Source of the DNA: Kordiimonadaceae bacterium
GTDB taxonomy: Bacteria; Pseudomonadota; Alphaproteobacteria; Sphingomonadales; Kordiimonadaceae
Length of the DNA: 64,000 nucleotides
NCBI GenBank assembly: GCA_017640725.1
Contig: JAEPQB010000001.1
Span: forward strand, 930,001 to 994,000
Direction of reading: 5' to 3'
Shown here: positions 55,460-63,426 of the stretch, in pieces
How positions within the stretch are numbered: position 1 is the first letter of the stretch
How the letters are laid out: each line of letters starts with the position of its first letter
Notes under the pieces: model-generated
Told to the model about the DNA's origin: nothing
Databases searched by the model: none
Seen by the model: only the letters and a program-made list of their open reading frames with translations
Made by a program: the position numbers and the translations under genes

Positions 55460-55701
55460 ATCGTGACTCCCCGAAAATTTGCTTAAACCGTTAACCCATT
55501 CGTTACGGCCTTGTGCTAAATTCCTCAAAACCTAGCAAGGGGGTTGGGTGATGCAAGACCAAATTCGCGTCAAGCTGTTCAATTTCCTTGTTCAATAGAG
55601 GAAAGATAATTGCACTTTCGAGGACGGCGGCGTAATGCTAGCCGAAGGTGAAACAGGGATTTCGCCTTGCTCGATCTACGGCGCAATCAATTGGGGTCTT
55701 C

Positions 55702-57315
55702 ATGTCAGCTATCATCGACGAACTCAGAAAAGAGCGGGAACGCTTTGTTGCTTTCGCTTTTGCCGCGGCAGAGATTTTCTTTGAAGTTGACCGCGACGGC
55801 AAAATTCTTTTTGAAGGCGGCGCCGTAGAGAAGGTGAGCTCTGGCAAGCAAAGTCAGAGCCATGTTGGCAACTCGATCTATGACCTTATTGACGATGACG
55901 ACAGGGATGTTTTCATCGCCTTAAAAATGCACCTGGAACACAAGGGTCGACTGGGGCCAATCCCGCTGCGTTTTAAGGGCACCCAAGGCTATAACTTTGC
56001 GCTCAGATTATTTGGGCTGCATATGCCTGGCCAGAACAGCCGAACTTTTCTGGCCCTTAGATCAGCACCACTGGGCGGCGGCGTTGGCGAGCAATCGATG
56101 GACAAAGAAACCGGCCTTCTGACCCGAGAAGGGTTTCTGGATCTGGCCTCCAGCACCATGGCTGACAAAAACGACGGCAGTAATCTGTATATGACAGCCG
56201 TCGAGGTAGAGGGCCTCGAAGAAGCTCAGAAAAAATTTGGCCCTAAATTTGCCCGCAACCTTTTGAAAAAAATGGCTGCACACCTGAAAACCATTTCCCT
56301 CGATGGCCAAATGGCCGGGCAGATCGGCGATAATCAGTTTGCGTTCCTTCACAGAACCCAAGGGGACGGTGAGTACATCGGGGAAAGCCTGAAAAAAGTT
56401 GATGACAAAGTCTCTGTCAAAACGTCGGTGGCGACGGTTGCCGCCAACAAAGAGATGTCCGAAGACCAGATACTTAGAACGCTGTCCTATGTTCTGACCA
56501 AATTCTGTGAAAATTCGAATGCCGTGGATTTTGATCAGCTGACGGCTGCATACGATACCATGGCAGAAGAGGCACAGACCAAAGTAACAAGCATGCGATC
56601 CATGATTGAGAGCGGGTCGTTCAAAATGGCATTCCAGCCTGTGATGTCATTGAAAAACGGCGAGGTTCACCACAATGAAGTGCTTAGCCGGTTTGAGGGC
56701 CAGCTTGATGGCAAAACACCCCGTGACATCATTGGTTTTGCTGAAGAAGTTGGGATGATCGAAGAGTTCGACATCGCCTTATGTAAAAAAGCTATCGACT
56801 ATGTGCGCAAAATGAAGCGCCTCGGCGAACCTCTTACACTGGCTGTTAACCTGTCGGGCCGCACACTTGAAAGCGGCCGATTTGTTGATGAATTTGTGAA
56901 GGTACTGACGCAGGCAAAGGATGTCTCACGCGACATCATGCTTGAGCTGACCGAAACCAAAGCAATCAAGAATATGGAGCGGGCCGAAGCCATCCTTAAC
57001 GATCTTAAGGCCGTGAACTATCAGGTGTGCCTGGACGACTTTGGCGCCGGCGCCTCTGGCTATCACTATCTGCGCGCTTTCAATGTTGATTATGTGAAAA
57101 TTGATGGCGCCTACGTACGGGACATGAATGCGCCGGGCTACAAGCCCACATTTTTGCTGTCGATTGTCCGGCTGTGCCGCGACCTGAACATCAAAACCAT
57201 TGGCGAGCATGTTGAAACCCGCTTTCAGGCAGACTTCTTGAAGTCTCTCGGCGTCGATTTTGGGCAAGGCTACCATTTTGGAAAACCTGATTTTTCCCCT
57301 AAAACCAGTAACTAA
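55702..57315 (+). CDS. EAL-domain protein with degenerate GGDEF (c-di-GMP phosphodiesterase candidate)
   Basis: A 537-residue protein from ATG 55702. A PAS-like N-terminus (FVAFAFAAAEIFFEVDRDGKILFEGGAVE) is followed by a GGDEF-like domain (about 140-270) in which the signature reads IGDNQF, so cyclase activity is lost. The EAL domain (about 295-530) keeps the expected catalytic set: NEVLSRF, LAVNLSG, LELTETKAI, LDDFGAGASGY, VKIDGAY, IGEHVE and GQGYHFGKP. Hydrolysis of c-di-GMP in the cytoplasm is therefore plausible, with PAS or GGDEF-like domains as sensors. No transmembrane segment seen. Confidence 0.87.
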   Translation: MSAIIDELRKERERFVAFAFAAAEIFFEVDRDGKILFEGGAVEKVSSGKQSQSHVGNSIYDLIDDDDRDVFIALKMHLEHKGRLGPIPLRFKGTQGYNFALRLFGLHMPGQNSRTFLALRSAPLGGGVGEQSMDKETGLLTREGFLDLASSTMADKNDGSNLYMTAVEVEGLEEAQKKFGPKFARNLLKKMAAHLKTISLDGQMAGQIGDNQFAFLHRTQGDGEYIGESLKKVDDKVSVKTSVATVAANKEMSEDQILRTLSYVLTKFCENSNAVDFDQLTAAYDTMAEEAQTKVTSMRSMIESGSFKMAFQPVMSLKNGEVHHNEVLSRFEGQLDGKTPRDIIGFAEEVGMIEEFDIALCKKAIDYVRKMKRLGEPLTLAVNLSGRTLESGRFVDEFVKVLTQAKDVSRDIMLELTETKAIKNMERAEAILNDLKAVNYQVCLDDFGAGASGYHYLRAFNVDYVKIDGAYVRDMNAPGYKPTFLLSIVRLCRDLNIKTIGEHVETRFQADFLKSLGVDFGQGYHFGKPDFSPKTSN

Positions 57316-57324
57316 GGCCACAAC

Positions 57325-57537
57325 ATGACCAGCATCTATGCGCTCATTGGGATGGTGGTGGGCGTCGCTTTGTGGGCGTTTGGCTTCTGGCGGGAAAAAC
57401 GGGCGCAAATCGGCAGAGTTCCGATTGTGCCACCTCACTTTATCCAGTTTTTGGGGGTGATGGTGTTTCTGGTCTTCACGGCAGAGTTTGTGTCGGCCGT
57501 CACCGGGGTTTCATGGAAATCCCCGTTTCGGCGCTAA
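57325..57537 (+). CDS. Small two-helix membrane protein, unknown
   Basis: A 70-residue protein nine bases after the EAL gene. Helices are SIYALIGMVVGVALWAFGFW and FIQFLGVMVFLVFTAEFVSAVTGV, joined by a basic loop (REKRAQIGRVP). Size, ATG and tight spacing argue for a real cotranscribed gene, perhaps a membrane partner of the EAL protein. No family recognised. Confidence 0.6.
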   Translation: MTSIYALIGMVVGVALWAFGFWREKRAQIGRVPIVPPHFIQFLGVMVFLVFTAEFVSAVTGVSWKSPFRR

Positions 57538-57539
57538 GG

Positions 57540-58373
57540 TTATTCACCAGCAACAGGCTGCTCGCGCTTGGGTGCACTGATTTCAAACAGACGCCAGCCT
57601 CGGCTTGCATACAGGCGGGCCCAAATACGCCCCGAGAAAAATCGTCGTTTTCCGCGTTTGCCGCGAGCGATGAAGAATCCCTGCGGGTGTTTGAACACAT
57701 TTTTGGAAACTTCTTCGCTTTCTTCGAGGAAAGCATCTTTGTCGCTTGAAGAGGCGCCAACCCTATGTTTTTGCATGGGTTTCATGCGTTGGCGCGGTTT
57801 GCGGGTTTGGCGGTACTGCCATGCTCGCCACCAAATCAGACCAAACACGAGGAGGAAACCAAGTATTGAAGCAATGGTGCCCATCACATAGATGACGTTG
57901 ATATCCTCCTCAAGTTCAAGCCTGTCAACGGTTTCGCCGACCGCCTGTTCCACGGTTAAGGACCGGTCACCGGACAGTTCACCTTCATTGTCGAAAATGA
58001 GAATAAGGCCATCATTGCGGTTGAAACTGGAGACGATGCCATTCCCGCCATAAACCGAAACATAACCGTTGGAGGCAACCGTGACACCGTACAGCGAATC
58101 GCCGCTGCATTTGACTTTAAAATCAGTGATATTGGTGCGCTGGCTGAACACCTGATAATCAGTTAACCGCGTACATCTAAAGCGAAAAATCCGAACGAGA
58201 GACTGCAGTCGAACCGCAACGGTTGCGGGCTCAGCACCCCGGTTGACGGCCGCAAAAATATCCAGACCCAACTGGCGGGGGTCGTCGGTGTTTACAATTG
58301 CCTGTGCGCTTGCCGGCATTTGGGCGCCAATCAGCAAACTCACCAACAGGGAAACGTAAAACAGTTTTTTCAT
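57540..58373 (-). CDS. Exported single-pass membrane protein, unknown
   Basis: A 277-residue protein from ATG 58373. A signal peptide (MKKLFYVSLLVSLLIGAQMP, cleavage near ASAQA) leads a periplasmic domain of about 140 residues with only two Cys (RFRCTRLTDY and FKVKCSGDSLYG), likely a disulfide. A transmembrane helix (INVIYVMGTIASILGFLLVFGLIWW) and a basic cytoplasmic tail follow. The layout is sensor-like but no output domain is seen. It is convergent with the 70-residue gene. Family not recognised. Confidence 0.7.
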   Translation of the reverse strand: MKKLFYVSLLVSLLIGAQMPASAQAIVNTDDPRQLGLDIFAAVNRGAEPATVAVRLQSLVRIFRFRCTRLTDYQVFSQRTNITDFKVKCSGDSLYGVTVASNGYVSVYGGNGIVSSFNRNDGLILIFDNEGELSGDRSLTVEQAVGETVDRLELEEDINVIYVMGTIASILGFLLVFGLIWWRAWQYRQTRKPRQRMKPMQKHRVGASSSDKDAFLEESEEVSKNVFKHPQGFFIARGKRGKRRFFSGRIWARLYASRGWRLFEISAPKREQPVAGE

Positions 58374-58478
58374 CAACGGTTTACCTCGAAACACCATCGC
58401 TCAAACCCCACCCATCAATTAAAACCCCATCCGGATTGATTGGCAAGAAAGTTGATGCAGCTTGGTGATATTGTCCCC

Positions 58479-58566
58479 AAAAAAAATAGCGGAACCGCGA
58501 TCGGGGGAGAAGGGGCGGTTCCGCTAGACACAGTCAGATCAAGGGAGCTAATAAGCTGTATCAGTA
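58479..58566 (-). ncRNA. Candidate small RNA ending in a C-rich-loop terminator
   Basis: On the minus strand, TAGCGGAACCGC (58526-58515) pairs perfectly with GCGGTTCCGCTA (58498-58487), 12 bp, around the loop CCCTTCTCCCCCGATC, and is followed by eight T. No coding gene precedes it on this strand, because the next gene upstream is on the plus strand. A TATAAA at 58578-58573 would start an RNA near 58566, about 88 bases long; its -35 is poor. C-rich loops are typical of alphaproteobacterial sRNAs that pair with ribosome sites. The alternative is an attenuator in the leader of the membrane gene at 57540. Confidence 0.4.
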
Positions 58567-58794
58567 GGCCTATTTATAGAGCGCGAGTCTTAATATTAGG
58601 TAAAAAATGGGACTAATTTTGGTCGAAAACTGACGAAAAAACCGCAAAAAGAGGCATTTTTCTCCACAAAACTGCGGATTTTGCGAAATCCTGTTTTAAG
58701 CGAGCCTCACACCTTACTCCCCCGCTCCTCTGAGTCGGATCCATTCGCTATCTGGAAATTTCTGAACGTTTTTGCAATCGTACTTTAAACTTTA

Positions 58795-58809
58795 ATAGGT
58801 ATATCCTAT
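58795..58809. promoter_or_regulatory. OxyR-type site upstream of the oxyR-like gene
   Basis: ATAGGTATATCCTAT contains ATAG-N7-CTAT, half of the four-part OxyR consensus, and is a perfect palindrome with T-N11-A spacing for LysR proteins. It lies 55 bases before the regulator's ATG. Autoregulation is inferred. Confidence 0.6.
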
Positions 58810-58864
58810 GTAGAGGGAAACTAGAGATCTTACCCGTAGTATTCCTCCCCAAAGGCTCCACCCC

Positions 58865-59797
58865 ATGGAAGTTAACAAACTCACTCTGCGCCAACTCCGA
58901 TACCTTGTTGCCCTCGAAGATGCTGGCCATTTCCGTCACGCGGCCGAAGCCTGCAATATCAGTCAACCGTCGCTGAGCGCGCAAATCCAGTTGCTGGAAG
59001 AAATTCTTGGCGTGCAGCTGGTGGAGCGGGACAGAAGCGGCGTTACCCTGTCCCCGGTTGGCCGCGAGGTGAGCCTGCGGGCGCGCACCGTGCTCGACGA
59101 ACTGCAAAGCATCGTTGACTTTACCGCCGGCGCTCAGCATGGGCTCGTTGGCACCATCCGGCTCGGTGCCAAAACCACGCTCGGCCCTTATTTGTTGCCC
59201 CATGTCGTGGCAAAACTGCATAAAAATCACCCTGAACTCAGCCTCTATGTGCGGGACGCCTCGCCGCAGCAATTGGTCTATGAACTCACGCGCGGCCTGC
59301 ATGATGTTGTGCTGGCGCAATTGCCTGTCACCGGGGCAGAGCTTGTCACCAGCCGCCTCTTTCGCGAACCCCTGTTTCTGGCCCTGGCGGTCGACCACCC
59401 CCTGGCGGAAAAGGACGAAGTCGATGTGGACGACCTATCGGGCCTGCAGGTATTGTCGTTAAGCCCTCAGTATCATTTGCATGACCAGATCAACACACTT
59501 TGCAAAGAGTTTGGCGCCACCCGCCTGCGCGACTATGAAGGCACCAGCCTCGACGCCCTTCGGCACATGGTCGGCATGGGTATGGGGGTCACTTTCCTGC
59601 CGGCTCTTTATGCTCAGTCAGAGATTTCCCCGCAAAGTGAGATTGTCGTCAAGAAACTCAAAGGCCGCACGGTTACTCGGTCTGTCGGTCTTGTATGGCG
59701 CAAAAGCGCAGGGCGCGCCCCCGCCTATCATCAACTGGCAGATGTTATCCGTGAAGTGGTGAAAGAAAGCTTTCCAACCGTCGTTGTCGAAAGCTGA
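58865..59797 (+). CDS. OxyR-like LysR-family regulator with the first redox Cys replaced
   Basis: A 310-residue LysR protein. The HTH is LRQLRYLVALEDAGHFRHAAEACNISQPSLSAQIQLLEEILGVQLVERDR. The effector domain matches OxyR throughout (GTIRLGAKTTLGPYLLPHVV, DASPQQLVYELTRGLHDVVLAQLP, REPLFLALAVDHPLA, DALRHMVGMGMGVTFLPALY). At the redox loop the usual HCLRDQ-x4-C reads YHLHDQINTLC: C199 of E. coli is His204 here, while the C208 equivalent, Cys213, remains. The only other Cys is Cys30. Peroxide sensing by a C199-C208 disulfide is therefore not possible. Confidence 0.9.
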   Translation: MEVNKLTLRQLRYLVALEDAGHFRHAAEACNISQPSLSAQIQLLEEILGVQLVERDRSGVTLSPVGREVSLRARTVLDELQSIVDFTAGAQHGLVGTIRLGAKTTLGPYLLPHVVAKLHKNHPELSLYVRDASPQQLVYELTRGLHDVVLAQLPVTGAELVTSRLFREPLFLALAVDHPLAEKDEVDVDDLSGLQVLSLSPQYHLHDQINTLCKEFGATRLRDYEGTSLDALRHMVGMGMGVTFLPALYAQSEISPQSEIVVKKLKGRTVTRSVGLVWRKSAGRAPAYHQLADVIREVVKESFPTVVVES

Positions 59798-59833
59798 TAT
59801 TCAAAGCCAATAACAATCACAAATTCTCAGTAC

Positions 59834-59848
59834 ATAGGTTTTTCCTAT
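59834..59848. promoter_or_regulatory. Second OxyR-type site, upstream of the DUF533 gene
   Basis: ATAGGTTTTTCCTAT repeats the ATAGG-N5-CCTAT form seen at 58795. It lies 86 bases before the ATG of the DUF533 gene and just past the stop of the oxyR-like gene. It suggests that the downstream gene is a target. Confidence 0.6.
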
Positions 59849-59934
59849 CAAAGAGAGAGTCGCCACTCTCTTGAGCAGGGCGAAAATCCCGCCATATTGG
59901 GGTGATACCGATTGACGGAGCTTTGAGATCAAAA

Positions 59935-60708
59935 ATGTTCGATGCACCTGCCACTCTGATGACCCCAAGTTCGCTTGCATCAGAACCTGTGCATAATGAC
60001 CGGCCTCGCACCCCATACCGGTCTGGTGGGAGCTATGAGCGTTTGATCTCGGGGCCCGGCGGGTTTGTCTCCGGTTCCTGCTCCGGGGGACTCGCCGGGC
60101 TCATTTTTAAAAAACGGCCCCCCAGGCGCCTCAAGAGCCATGCGCTGAATTTGGGCGGCATCGCCGTCATCAGCGGCCTTGCCTTCAGTGCATGGCAAAA
60201 GTGGAACAACCCCGGCGCTGACTATGCCGGAGAGTTTGGGCGCGTCACGGTAGAAGAACATTCCCCGGATGCGGCCGCTGTGCCGAGCCAGCCCGCATCT
60301 ACCCCCCGACTGCTCGGCACCAATTTCCTGCCTGTTGCGGAAGCGTCGCAGCAAGCTTTGGCCCACACGCTCGTGAAAGCGATTATCAGTGCGGCCAAAG
60401 CCGGCGGCACTCTCTCTCGGGCGGATCAAAGCAAAGCTGTAACTGGCCTGAAGGCCATGCGCCTGCCGCAATTTCACCAGGATTTCCTGGTTGAAGAACT
60501 GGCCAAACCCGCCAACATGCAAGCTTTGGTGGATGCAGCATCTGGCCCTGAAGTTGCGGCCACAATCTATATGGCCTCTATCCTTGTCATCCACGGGAAT
60601 ACGATGGCGGAACGCGACTATCTGGGCTTATTGGCCGCGCGCTTGCGGCTCGCGCCTGATCTGGTCGCTCATCTGCACGCCAGCGCAGACGCCGCAACCG
60701 TTAGCTAG
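59935..60708 (+). CDS. DUF533 family membrane-associated protein
   Basis: A 257-residue protein from ATG 59935. A Gly-rich segment (GGFVSGSCSGGLAGLIF) and the GGIAVISGLAFSAWQKWNN stretch are typical of DUF533 (YebE) proteins. The C-terminal domain (about 145-250; ALAHTLVKAIISAAKAGGTLSRADQSK, AERDYLGLLAARLRLAPDLVAHLH) is a TerB-like helical bundle. Family function is unknown; E. coli YebE is envelope-stress induced. It is followed convergently by the TPR regulator, with an 8-base overlap of the ends. Confidence 0.82.
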   Translation: MFDAPATLMTPSSLASEPVHNDRPRTPYRSGGSYERLISGPGGFVSGSCSGGLAGLIFKKRPPRRLKSHALNLGGIAVISGLAFSAWQKWNNPGADYAGEFGRVTVEEHSPDAAAVPSQPASTPRLLGTNFLPVAEASQQALAHTLVKAIISAAKAGGTLSRADQSKAVTGLKAMRLPQFHQDFLVEELAKPANMQALVDAASGPEVAATIYMASILVIHGNTMAERDYLGLLAARLRLAPDLVAHLHASADAATVS

Positions 60709-62239
60709 TTTCCAGCAATCGCTGCATCAACCGTCTTTGCATCGACAGTTCCCGGTTGATGCGCTCAACCAGCAAGTTCGCCCCTTGTGTCGTCATCAGG
60801 TCGGACAGGAATGGCGACTGCATGAGCCAGTCAATGTCGCGCCAGCCCAAATTCACGGCTTGTGTTAGAAAGGCGAGCGCGCTTTCGTCATCGCCGGTCG
60901 CCGCCGCGATTTCCGCCATGCTGACATGGCTGCCGGGCCAGGTATCGCTGGCCAGGTTTGCCGGGCTGTTGGCCGCCAGAAATGCGGCGCCCGCGCCGTC
61001 GTCACCCAAGCTTGCGTTCAGGGCAATCAGGTCCTTGTGGCCCCAATCCCCCGCCGCTTCAAACAAGGTCTGCGCTGTCTCCAGTTGACCCAATGCCAGT
61101 GCTGCGCGACCCCGGAGTTGCAGTATTTGCGGCGCCCGCTGGTCCGCCCCTTCTGCGCGGCTCAAAATTTCCAAAGCGTCGTCTGGCTTGGCCCGGCGCA
61201 AGTGACTGCGCGCGATCTCGCTTAACACAACGGTTTGGTTTGGGTTCAATTGAAGCGCTTTTTCGCGCCAGACTTTCGCGTCAGGATGATCGATCAACTC
61301 CAAAATCTGGGCGATTTGAATTTCGGCATACTTGTTGGTGCCTCCCGCTTGCTTGGCACGCATTTCCAATACATACGCCTGCTGAAGCTCGCCCTGGATC
61401 AACAGGTTGTGGGCTGCGCTCGACATCGCCATCGCATTGCCTGGGTCCAGTTGATAGGCATATTCATAGGCGGACGAACTCTCATCCATACGCCCCTGGG
61501 AACCCAAGGTATAGGCAAGCAATGACCATGCTCTGCTGTTCGACGGTTGCTCGCCAATCAGTTGGCGCGCCAGTGCTTCGGCTTCCTGCTCCTCAGCGCT
61601 ATTGCCACCAAACTTGGTGGTTTTGGTGGTCAGCGCTGATGCGAGCGCCATGCGGGCATCAAAGTGATCTGGCTCCTGGCTGAGGGCCTCCCGCAACAGG
61701 GCAATGGCCCTGTTTGTTTCTCTCAGTTGATGCAGGCGGAGTTGTTCTCGGGCCCGTTCAACAAGAATGGCCGTTGTTGATTTTTCGGCAGCGGCGATAT
61801 CCGGGCTAGCGGTTTCGCCCTCGCTACCATCATTAAATGCCAGCCCCACCACAAGCGACGCGACGGTCAAGACCGCAACGATGGCTGCAACAGATAGGGG
61901 TCTGCGCCAGTGCTGTCGGTATCCCGCTTCAACCTTCTCCACATCTCCAACAATCGCATAGCCAGCGCCGCGCACAGTTCGGATGTATTCAGGTTGGTCC
62001 CGCCTGTCGCCCAGGGCTTTGCGCAAAAGCTTTATGCGCTGCGCAATCGTTTCACTGGTGACATGGTCAGCTCCCCAAACATCACGGCGAAATTCGTCCA
62101 GGCTGACAGTTTCTGGTGCCGCTTCAAGGAGTTTCGCGAGCACATCAAAACTAAGGTCAGGCAGCCGCACTTCTTCACCGCCCCGGCGCACACGACGCCC
62201 GGGCATGTCCACTACTAAGTCTTTGAGCCTGTATTGCAT
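60701..62239 (-). CDS. Membrane-bound winged-helix regulator with TPR domain (CadC-like layout)
   Basis: A 512-residue protein. An OmpR-type winged helix at residues 8-95 (MPGRRVRRGGEEVRLPDLSFDVLAKLLEA, TSETIAQRIKLLRKALGD, YIRTVRGAGYAIVGD) is followed by one transmembrane helix (RRPLSVAAIVAVLTVASLVVGLAF) and an outer domain of tetratricopeptide-like repeats to the end (NRAIALLREALSQEPDHFDARMALASALT; SSSAYEYAYQLDPGNAMAMSSAAHNLL). This single-protein design senses outside and regulates transcription directly. It is divergent from the beta-lactamase-fold gene, its likely target. Confidence 0.85.
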   Translation of the reverse strand: MQYRLKDLVVDMPGRRVRRGGEEVRLPDLSFDVLAKLLEAAPETVSLDEFRRDVWGADHVTSETIAQRIKLLRKALGDRRDQPEYIRTVRGAGYAIVGDVEKVEAGYRQHWRRPLSVAAIVAVLTVASLVVGLAFNDGSEGETASPDIAAAEKSTTAILVERAREQLRLHQLRETNRAIALLREALSQEPDHFDARMALASALTTKTTKFGGNSAEEQEAEALARQLIGEQPSNSRAWSLLAYTLGSQGRMDESSSAYEYAYQLDPGNAMAMSSAAHNLLIQGELQQAYVLEMRAKQAGGTNKYAEIQIAQILELIDHPDAKVWREKALQLNPNQTVVLSEIARSHLRRAKPDDALEILSRAEGADQRAPQILQLRGRAALALGQLETAQTLFEAAGDWGHKDLIALNASLGDDGAGAAFLAANSPANLASDTWPGSHVSMAEIAAATGDDESALAFLTQAVNLGWRDIDWLMQSPFLSDLMTTQGANLLVERINRELSMQRRLMQRLLETS

Positions 62240-62367
62240 GCTCTGGAGAGTATTCCTGTTTGAACGGTCCTGCTTCAAGAAAATTCAACTTTCTTCACGT
62301 GACTATGCCAGGTGCCGCTTTCAAGGTTTGGGCGTTTCAAGAACCACAAGCAAAAAAGGGTACAACA

Positions 62368-63426
62368 ATGACCAATAAAGCACTCGCTTTACTCATGATG
62401 GCGTTCGCTTCAACACCGACGGTCGCCGACGACAACTGGGTCGACACGGCAGCGATGGAAGCAAAAATCAATAAAGGTGACTATGGCACTGTGACCAGCC
62501 TCCTGGTGATAAAAGGCGGTAAAACGATATACGAAGGCTATTTCAATGGTGCAGATGCCGCCACGCTGCATAATACGCGGTCGGCCACCAAAACCATAAC
62601 CAGCATGGCCGTGGGGGCCGCGGTTGACGATGGCCTCTTCACCGTAAATACACCCGCAGCCGGTTTCTTCACCGATATTGCGCCCTTTAAAAACCCTGAC
62701 CCGCGCAAGCTGGAGGTTTCGGTTGAAGACTTGCTGACCATGTCCAGCATTCTTGAATGCGATGACAATGATATGTTTTCGCGCGGCAATGAGAGCCGCA
62801 TGCACAATGTGGAAGACTGGTCCTCCTTTTTCTGGGATCTGCCGATCAGAGGCTACCCCAGCTGGATAGACCCGCCATCCCGCGCAAAATACGGGCGGGC
62901 ATTTTTCTACTGCTCGGCTGGCACGGAAATCGTCGGGCAGACCGTGGAGCGCGCCGCCAAAGAACCGTTTCATACCTATGTAGAGCGCAAGCTGTTTGAG
63001 CCGCTTGGCATTACAGACTTCAAATGGCAGTTCAACGCCGTTGGCGACGCGCACAAAAGCGGGGGACTGGCGCTCACCAGTTTAGGCCTCGCCAAATTTG
63101 CTGAAATGCAGCGCCTGGGCGGCCTGTATGATGGCAAACGGGTCTTGTCAGAAGACTGGACCCAAGAGGCGGTGAAACCACGCGCCGTTGCTTATGCCGA
63201 TCGGGATATTGAATATGGCTATCAATGGTGGCTGGCGCCTTATGAGGTAGCTGGCGAACGTTTTGACAGCCACTATATGGCCGGAAACGGCGGCAACCGG
63301 ATTTTGGTGATGCCGTCACACGAGCTTGTGGTTGTGGTGACCAAAACCGACTTCAACACCCGCGGCATGCACCAAAAAACAGATGCGCTGATAAACGATG
63401 AAATTATCGCGAGGCTAACGCGTTAA
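62368..63426 (+). CDS. Exported class C beta-lactamase-fold serine hydrolase
   Basis: A 352-residue protein from ATG 62368 (AGGG upstream). A signal peptide ends near TPTVAD. The nucleophile motif SxxK is in NTRSATKTITSMAVGAAVDDGLF; the Tyr motif is FFYCSAGTEIVGQ (YCS for YxN); and HYMAGNGGNRI stands for the KTG box. These are typical of beta-lactamase-related esterases and D-Ala-D-Ala-type hydrolases rather than true resistance enzymes. It acts in the periplasm; substrate unknown. Its stop overlaps the stop of the convergent AraC gene by four bases. Confidence 0.88.
   Translation: MTNKALALLMMAFASTPTVADDNWVDTAAMEAKINKGDYGTVTSLLVIKGGKTIYEGYFNGADAATLHNTRSATKTITSMAVGAAVDDGLFTVNTPAAGFFTDIAPFKNPDPRKLEVSVEDLLTMSSILECDDNDMFSRGNESRMHNVEDWSSFFWDLPIRGYPSWIDPPSRAKYGRAFFYCSAGTEIVGQTVERAAKEPFHTYVERKLFEPLGITDFKWQFNAVGDAHKSGGLALTSLGLAKFAEMQRLGGLYDGKRVLSEDWTQEAVKPRAVAYADRDIEYGYQWWLAPYEVAGERFDSHYMAGNGGNRILVMPSHELVVVVTKTDFNTRGMHQKTDALINDEIIARLTR

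Larger units (their letters stand above)
58374..58864. other. Intergenic region between unknown membrane gene and oxyR-like gene
   Basis: A 491-base non-coding stretch, AT-rich near 58570-58700. It holds a large minus-strand terminator hairpin at 58479-58526 and a LysR-type site at 58795-58809. No frame with ribosome site and coding character was seen. It must include promoters for the oxyR-like gene (plus) and for the membrane gene or a small RNA (minus). Confidence 0.5.
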
